The position numbers and the translations under genes are program-made. The notes beneath the pieces are model-generated. The model had not been told where the DNA came from, searched no databases, and was given only the letters and a program-made list of their open reading frames with translations. A DNA stretch of 64,000 nucleotides from Stichopus chloronotus (lineage: Eukaryota; Echinodermata; Holothuroidea; Aspidochirotida; Stichopodidae). The DNA is taken from NCBI GenBank assembly GCA_021234535.1, contig CM037832.1, forward strand, positions 4,013,359 to 4,077,358, given 5' to 3'. This document shows, in pieces, positions 60,401 to 64,000 of this stretch (the first letter of the stretch is position 1; each line of letters starts with the position of its first letter).

Positions 60401-63400
60401 TTAGACGTTTTAACTCTAAATAAGTGTAATATATTTTGGTTTACACAACATGTGTAACATTTCAAGGAGTTTTTACAATTCAACGCAGTAGCAATGCTCA
60501 CTTTCATGATGAAATGCATATTCAATTGCTGAGGTGCTTAGACTATTCCCTATACTTCACCATGTTAGGATATTAATAGGTCATTCTTGAAAGGTATACA
60601 CTATATTTTGTATTTCTTTTCACCAGACACTTGTATATTTGAACACCCTCAAAAATGTATCTACTGTAGTGTGGTTTTAGTGACATGTAATATTTCAAGG
60701 AACATTTAAGTTTTGCAGCAACATCAATGACACTTTTCTTGATCAAACTTTCATTGCTAGCACAACGTAATTGAAGGCCGAAAATCAGTGTAATGCCAAA
60801 AAATTCAGTGTAATGCCAAAAATCAGTGTAATGCCAAAAAATCAGTGTAATGCCAAAAATCAGTGCATGCTATCATTAGGCTAGACTCTCGGTAAGAAAA
60901 TATTGTTATTTTATCATCACAATAACTTTTTCCTTTATTATCATGATCATCTTCGTGACTGATCGTGATCATCTTTGTGACTCAATATCAGATAGATCGC
61001 CTCTCAATGTAAGAGATATTCATAGCATTTTCTGAACAGCCTGTTTGCTCCAGACCGTCCCATGTACAGGTTATGTCGCGATATTAAGAAGACAGTGATA
61101 GTTCTTATATGGTTTATAGACTGTGCATCCTTTAAAGAATAGTGTTGCTTTTAGTTATCACACTCTATAATTCTTCATTGTTGTCGCTCCTCCTGAATTT
61201 AGCATGGACGACACAATGCTGTCTTTCAGAATATGGCGGAGATGCCTTTGTACTTCATTCTAGAGCCCTTGTGCTATTATGTGTACCACAATCAAAAGAA
61301 AAAAAAGGAAATACGTTACTCTACATCATGCGAACAATACCGCACTTAAAGTTTCCAATGTGCTTTATTTCTTTTGTATTTTGCAGCTCTAGTCAACCTG
61401 GAATGAATCAAGCTTTTGTTCCACCAGTCGCATACCAGTTTCCCCAGCAGCCGATAGATCAGCGACCACCACCCATACCGGTTAATCAAGCTGCCGTTCC
61501 TCCTGTTGTGAATAACAATCCTGCAGCAGCGGTGCCAGAACCAGCCAGGAATGCTCCGAGAGTTCCAAATCAGCAGATGAATGCCGGCGTAGGCCCTGCG
61601 ATGAACGACGACGTCGAAGAGGAAGCCGCAAACCGCGATTGGCTCGATTGGATCTATACTCTTTGTCGGTTTGGTGTTCTCCTCAGCATCGTCTACTTTT
61701 ACTCATCAATGAACCGATTCCTTCTTGTGACTGGCATTATGTTTCTGGTATACTTGTAAGTGCAGTTAAAAATAATTTTTCAATGCATGGCAGAAGCATT
61801 CAGTTTGGTGGACATATCTCTTTGACACCCGAGTCTCACTTGTCACATACTGCTGTTTGAAGTGATTAGATATTTACACCAAGATTCTGCAGGTGGCATG
61901 TTTGCAATGGTTTTGGAACTCAATCGATTCGACATTGTGTTTGGGCTCGGTGACATGTTTGATCTGTGTTCTGTCTTCATTTTGGTGTTCACCTGTGTCA
62001 CAGGTAGTGCGTGATTTGATTTATGGTCGATAGCAAAGCGTGTATAATTCGTGAATCATAACCACTGTGAAAAATCCTACTCAGCTTCATTGATGTTGCT
62101 GTACATAATAACAATCATTCATGAATTGCACCACTTTGTAGGTCAGTAGTCTGTTACAAATTAGCAGCTCTTACTTGTCAAGCTATCTGTACAGAAGTGA
62201 ACAGTCAGAATCCTGAACGTGGGTGAACTATGTAGTTCAGGTCAGTCTTGTTGTAGTAGATTTATAGTTATGAAATAGACAAACAACTCTGATTGTATTC
62301 CTGGCTTGCCTGCTTGTGTGTGCTGCTTTTACAGTGTAACCATTTATTATTTGCAAGGAATCACAAACTTTACTTTCTTCTTTATTGAAACTTCGGAAGC
62401 AAGCAAAGGCTGAAACTTGACTGTTTTGCTTTGACCAAACATAATCCTTCATACCAATTTCACTAATCCATTGTCTTGAATTTGTTTGATGTAGTAGCCT
62501 CATTATCTTGTAGTATAATCAAACAGGAATTGTTACAAGTTAAAATTTAATTCTTTCAGCTGTTCTTATTATACATATATTTTTAGATATGAACACAACT
62601 TCTTTAGGCTGAGAAGAGCTAATGTAGCTAGAGTTCAGATTGAAGAGAGAATAGGAGAAGTGCAGAATAATGAAGAGGAGAATAACGAAGTGGCAGCAGC
62701 TGACCAAGTAGAAGATGAGACTGATGGATCAAGTAATGTAAGTCTAATAGAGAATGTTGGTGGATCAAGCAATCTAAGACTAATAGAGAATGATGATGGA
62801 TCAAGCAATGTAAGACTAATAGAGAATGCTAATGGATCAAGAAATGTAAGTCTTGTAGAGAATGCTGATGGATCAAGAAATGTAAGTTTTATAGAGAATG
62901 CTGATGGATCAAGAAATGTAAGTTTGATAGAGAATGTTGATTGATCTAGTGATGTAAGTCTGATAAAGAATGCTGATGAATCAGCAATATAAGTCTAGTT
63001 GAGATTGTTGATGAAGCAAGCAATGTAAGTCTAATATAGAATGCCAACGAGTTAAGCAATGTAAGTTTAAAGCCCGCCTCACACAAACGTTATTCAACAC
63101 ACGATTCAACTTTTCAACCAACTCTGTGCACATTGAATTGATCTAAAAGCTGTTATGAATGGAATAGCTTCAAGCAATGTAAGGTTAATAAAAAAATGCT
63201 GCAGAATCAAGCAAGGTAAGGGTAATAGAGAATGCTATTTGATAGTCATTAAGATGTCAACCTCATATATGTCGTTGATGTGGTATGTTTATTTCTACAT
63301 AAATGGAATTGTCTGGTTATCCTTCTCAGATGCCTTTCAATAAGTTTTCATTTTCTCTAACAGCATAATAATGAAACTCCCTGATGCTGACCAGCACAGT

Positions 63401-63568
63401 CCCGATAGCTCCAACGAAAACAGCGACGGTACCGAAGAAACGTCGAGATCGGAACCACCTCCCGAAGAACCTTCTAGGCCCGGCTTTTTTGGGACGCTCT
63501 GGATCTTTGTATCGACGTTCTTCACTTCTCTTATTCCACAAGGACCTCAGCATTTGAACGTTAATTGA
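50075..63568 (+). CDS. HERPUD2: HERPUD (HERPUD2-like) ER-membrane ubiquitin-like ERAD factor (7 coding exons, whole gene span)
   Basis: Seven plus-strand exons give about 419 residues (human HERPUD2: 406). Exons 1-3 encode an N-terminal ubiquitin-like domain (PVTILVKAPNQ, WTVKRLKSHL, YSGKLLQDH, VHLVCT). Exon 4 is Gln/Met/Tyr-rich (LQWMQQLYMQQM), exon 5 is Pro/Asn-rich and ends in DWLDWIY plus a hydrophobic hairpin, and the last exon ends FFTSLIPQGP, like HERPUD2 FFTSLIPEGP. Vertebrate HERPUD proteins sit in the ER membrane with both ends cytosolic, scaffold HRD1-type ERAD complexes and are induced by ER stress. Start: the first ATG after a plausible acceptor, giving the MDQ start of HERPUD2. 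Exon 3 (55421-55646) is one base short for its phases, so this assembly reads a stop at 55523. The donor of exon 6 lies in a 36-bp repeat array. Invertebrates may have one HERPUD gene, so the 2 is by similarity only. Confidence 0.93.
50731..50980. mobile_element. MITE with about 50-bp terminal inverted repeats in HERPUD intron 1
   Basis: The left end (GCCTGGGTCACAC, then GATTCAAT and AATTCAACTTTCAACTAAA) is the inverted match, about 80%, of the right end (TTTAGTTGAAAATTGAATCA, then GTGTGACCCGGGTT). Length about 250 bp. The target duplication is not clear and there is no coding potential. Confidence 0.75.
51681..51758 (+). CDS. HERPUD2: HERPUD coding exon 2
   Basis: 78 bases, residues 49-74, with RIIYSGKLLQDHSVLQDVL matching the second half of the HERPUD ubiquitin-like fold. 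Acceptor TCTATTTCAG, donor GTAAGT, phase 0 at both ends. Confidence 0.95.
52475..52503. repeat. Short hairpin in HERPUD intron 2
   Basis: AGCTCAACCCAC and GTGGGTAGAGCT pair at 11 of 12 positions across a short loop. It lies in a repeat-like segment ('ctgtctctctgtt', 'ggcggatttttctgaaattt'). Confidence 0.5.
53107..54445. mobile_element. hAT-type non-autonomous DNA transposon in HERPUD intron 2
   Basis: Terminal inverted repeats CAGTGGCATAACCAGA (53107-53122 and inverted at 54430-54445) are perfect over 16 bp. They are flanked by identical octamers CCCTGCAC at 53099-53106 and 54446-54453. An 8-bp duplication and a CAGTGGC start are hAT hallmarks. Length 1,339 bp, no transposase frame. It contains an internal 374-bp tandem duplication. 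Confidence 0.9.
53135..53880. repeat. Two-copy 374-bp tandem duplication inside the hAT element, each led by a G run
   Basis: Sequence following the G run at 53135-53152 (18 G) is repeated with about 97% identity after the G run at 53511-53526 (16 G). Two near-identical 60-codon frames (53208 and 53582) are copies of each other, not genes. Confidence 0.92.
54800..55330 (+). repeat. DR1-containing repeat array in HERPUD intron 2
   Basis: AGGTCAAAGGTC at about 54916, AGGTCAAAGATCA at about 55057 and AAGTCAAAGGTCA at about 55193 (steps about 140 bp). Each is followed by a second AGGTCA about 9 bases on. AGGTCA reads on the HERPUD sense strand. Confidence 0.8.
55421..55646 (+). CDS. HERPUD2: HERPUD coding exon 3, with apparent one-base frameshift
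   Basis: Acceptor TTTTTTGTAG, donor GTGAGC at 55647. The first part reads IDSETLHTVHLVCTPTP in the frame of exon 2 and runs to a TAA at 55523. The second part reads sensibly in another frame (LTPLRHEESNSQG, then GIRQRSHQPRE; compare human GLRQRT) and ends in the phase required by exon 4. The exon is 226 bases but needs a length of 3n+2, so one base is missing or two are extra, most likely near the AAA run at about 55517-55519. A GTAAGT at 55491 lies inside the exon, but no partner acceptor makes a workable intron. Confidence 0.82.
55840..56130 (+). repeat. DR1-family repeat fragment in HERPUD intron 3
   Basis: 'agaagtcaaatgtcatttcaggtcaacaggggtca'-type text, with the order and spacing of the other copies. 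Confidence 0.65.
57115..57231 (+). CDS. HERPUD2: HERPUD coding exon 4 (Gln/Met/Tyr-rich)
   Basis: 117 bases. One base completes Ser, then APYYQSSAP and LQWMQQLYMQQMAYYMQ, like human LQMLWWQQMYAHQYYMQYQ. Acceptor GTCTTTCAG, donor GTGAGT, ends in phase 2. Confidence 0.93.
57395..57625 (+). repeat. (TG)n/(TATG)n microsatellite plus DR1-family fragment in HERPUD intron 4
   Basis: TG repeat at about 57400-57420 and TATG repeat to about 57440. Then a repeat-family unit with AGGTCAAAAGGTCA (a two-base spacer, DR2-like) at about 57541-57554. Confidence 0.7.
57630..61380. other. HERPUD intron 4, remainder
   Basis: AT-rich intronic sequence. No exon with family similarity was found. Contains a 20-bp tandem repeat near 60.8 kb. 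Confidence 0.5.
60779..60866. repeat. About 20-bp tandem repeat in HERPUD intron 4
   Basis: Five copies of AAAATCAGTGTAATGCC-like units of 19-20 bp. Confidence 0.9.
61387..61755 (+). CDS. HERPUD2: HERPUD coding exon 5 (linker and membrane hairpin)
   Basis: 369 bases. A Pro/Gln/Asn-rich linker, an acidic MNDDVEEEAANRDWLDWIY, then the hydrophobic stretch LLSIVYFYSSMNRFLLV, near identical to human HERPUD2 LLSIVYFYSSFSRFIMV. Acceptor GTATTTTGCAG, donor GTAAGT at 61756, phase 2. An ATG-started frame at 61142 crosses the acceptor and is not the real start. Confidence 0.95.
62587..62737 (+). CDS. HERPUD2: HERPUD coding exon 6 (cytosolic acidic tail), variable 3' end
   Basis: Acceptor ATTTTTAG. One base completes Leu, then YEHNFFRLRRANVARVQIEE and an acidic stretch to DGSSN. 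The first donor is GTAAGT at 62738, phase 0. The following 36-bp repeats keep the frame open to TGA at 62942, with further phase-0 donors at 62810, 62846, 62882 and 62918, so the exon could end in several places 36n bases further on. Acceptor and frame are well supported; the 3' end is not unique. Confidence 0.85.
62723..63236 (+). repeat. 36-bp minisatellite spanning the HERPUD exon 6 splice donor, 12 units
   Basis: The unit is GATGGATCAAGNAATGTAAG followed by TCTAATAGAGAATGCT. Units start at 62723, 62759, 62795, 62831, 62867, 62903, 62939, 62975 (35 bp), 63010 and 63046. The tenth is interrupted by a MITE fragment, and two more copies follow (about 63160-63236). Ten of twelve units keep GTAAGT, GTAAGA or GTAAGG. 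Units 1-6 are open in frame; unit 7 has TGA. Confidence 0.93.
63071..63160 (+). mobile_element. Half-copy of the MITE at 50731, inserted in the splice minisatellite
   Basis: From AGCCCGCCTCACAC to about 'tgttatgaat' it aligns with 50731-50820 (shared ATTCAACTTT, CTGAATTGATC-like words). It breaks repeat unit 10. Confidence 0.75.
63395..63568 (+). CDS. HERPUD2: HERPUD coding exon 7 (last)
   Basis: Encodes an acidic/Ser-rich tail ending GFFGTLWIFVSTFFTSLIPQ and TGA at 63566-63568, like the HERPUD2 C terminus. The acceptor chosen is GCTGACCAG ending at 63394, which gives phase 0 to match the phase-0 donors of exon 6. The nearer CTCTAACAG ending at 63363 looks attractive but needs a phase-2 donor that I cannot find. 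CTAAC there is a good branch point for the 63394 acceptor, with no AG between the skipped CAG (61-63) and 63394. Confidence 0.88.
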   Translation, partial: HSPDSSNENSDGTEETSRSEPPPEEPSRPGFFGTLWIFVSTFFTSLIPQGPQHLNVN

Positions 63569-63625
63569 CGTTGTTCATCCCTCAAACCCCAGATACTGTG
63601 ATAGACGTATTGGAACGATTTGTAT

Positions 63626-63631
63626 AATAAA
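63626..63631 (+). terminator. HERPUD polyadenylation signal
   Basis: AATAAA 58 bases after the HERPUD stop codon, followed by A/T-rich sequence. Confidence 0.75.
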
Positions 63632-64000
63632 TAGAGCATTTATTAAAAGTTCAGCAGGAAAGCTGCAGTACTATTAATTGATTCAGTCTGTTTTTTGGGC
63701 AAAAAAAATCTTTATTTCTGATATTAGGTAAGTATCAATTTTCATGTTTCAGGCATCATTGCTACCATGCTCACTGTTGCCAGATTCTGTTGCTGCCACA
63801 AGGCCTATGAAAACAGTTGTTACTCTGAAGTTACTTGTTTAGAAGCAGATTATTGTATTGTCCGTGATTACTGACCAAATACTAGAGTTACCCTTCAGAT
63901 CTTCTCAGTTCATTATGTTGTTATATGAAGTATCTCCAGTCTGAGGCTTAAACGAAGTATCGTCCCCTGTTCTATGTTGATTACTATTGGATAAGTGCTA

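Noticed and set aside
61142..61386. N-terminal extension of the HERPUD exon 5 frame to an ATG
   Set aside because: It crosses a strong 3' splice site (GTATTTTGCAG) and the conserved HERPUD sequence begins only after it.

Overview
The window is animal nuclear DNA. It is AT-rich, has multi-exon genes with GT-AG introns, and is crowded with DNA transposons, SINE-like elements, minisatellites and simple repeats. The two spliced genes keep vertebrate-like exon layouts and protein order. That fits an invertebrate deuterostome, and an echinoderm is my best guess, but nothing in the sequence proves the species.

Three genes can be supported. (1) Bases 2-3964, plus strand: the 3' part of a gene for a large Ser/His-rich protein of at least 1,320 residues that ends in two C2H2-type zinc fingers. 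Its reading frame is open to the left edge, so the 5' end lies outside. (2) Bases 13766-34199, minus strand: a complete coding sequence for AMFR/gp78, an ER-membrane RING ubiquitin ligase. It has 14 coding exons that join in phase to give 732 residues, with a multi-pass membrane region, RING-H2, CUE, UBE2G2-binding region and a C-terminal VCP-interacting motif. (3) Bases 50075-63568, plus strand: a HERPUD gene (closest to vertebrate HERPUD2) with seven coding exons, a ubiquitin-like domain and a membrane hairpin. One exon carries an apparent one-base frameshift.

AMFR and HERPUD are divergently transcribed, about 16 kb apart between start codons. Both encode ER-associated degradation (ERAD) factors: gp78 ubiquitinates ER clients and hands them to p97/VCP, while HERPUD is a ubiquitin-like scaffold of ERAD ligase complexes. 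In human, AMFR and HERPUD1 also sit close together on 16q12-q13, so the pairing may be an old linkage.

The rest is introns and repeats. A roughly 140-bp tandem family recurs in at least nine places. It carries nuclear-receptor DR1-like hexamers (TGACCTTTGACCT), and in both AMFR and HERPUD the AGGTCA strand is the sense strand. A hAT-type element at 53107-54445 has a perfect 8-bp target duplication and an internal 374-bp duplication. Related hAT elements lie at 7.4-8.2 kb and, nested, at 36.35-37.67 kb. The oddest structure is at the last intron of HERPUD: a 36-bp minisatellite starts inside the exon, runs through its 5' splice site into the intron, and repeats a GTAAGT donor in nearly every unit. 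The first six units stay open in frame.
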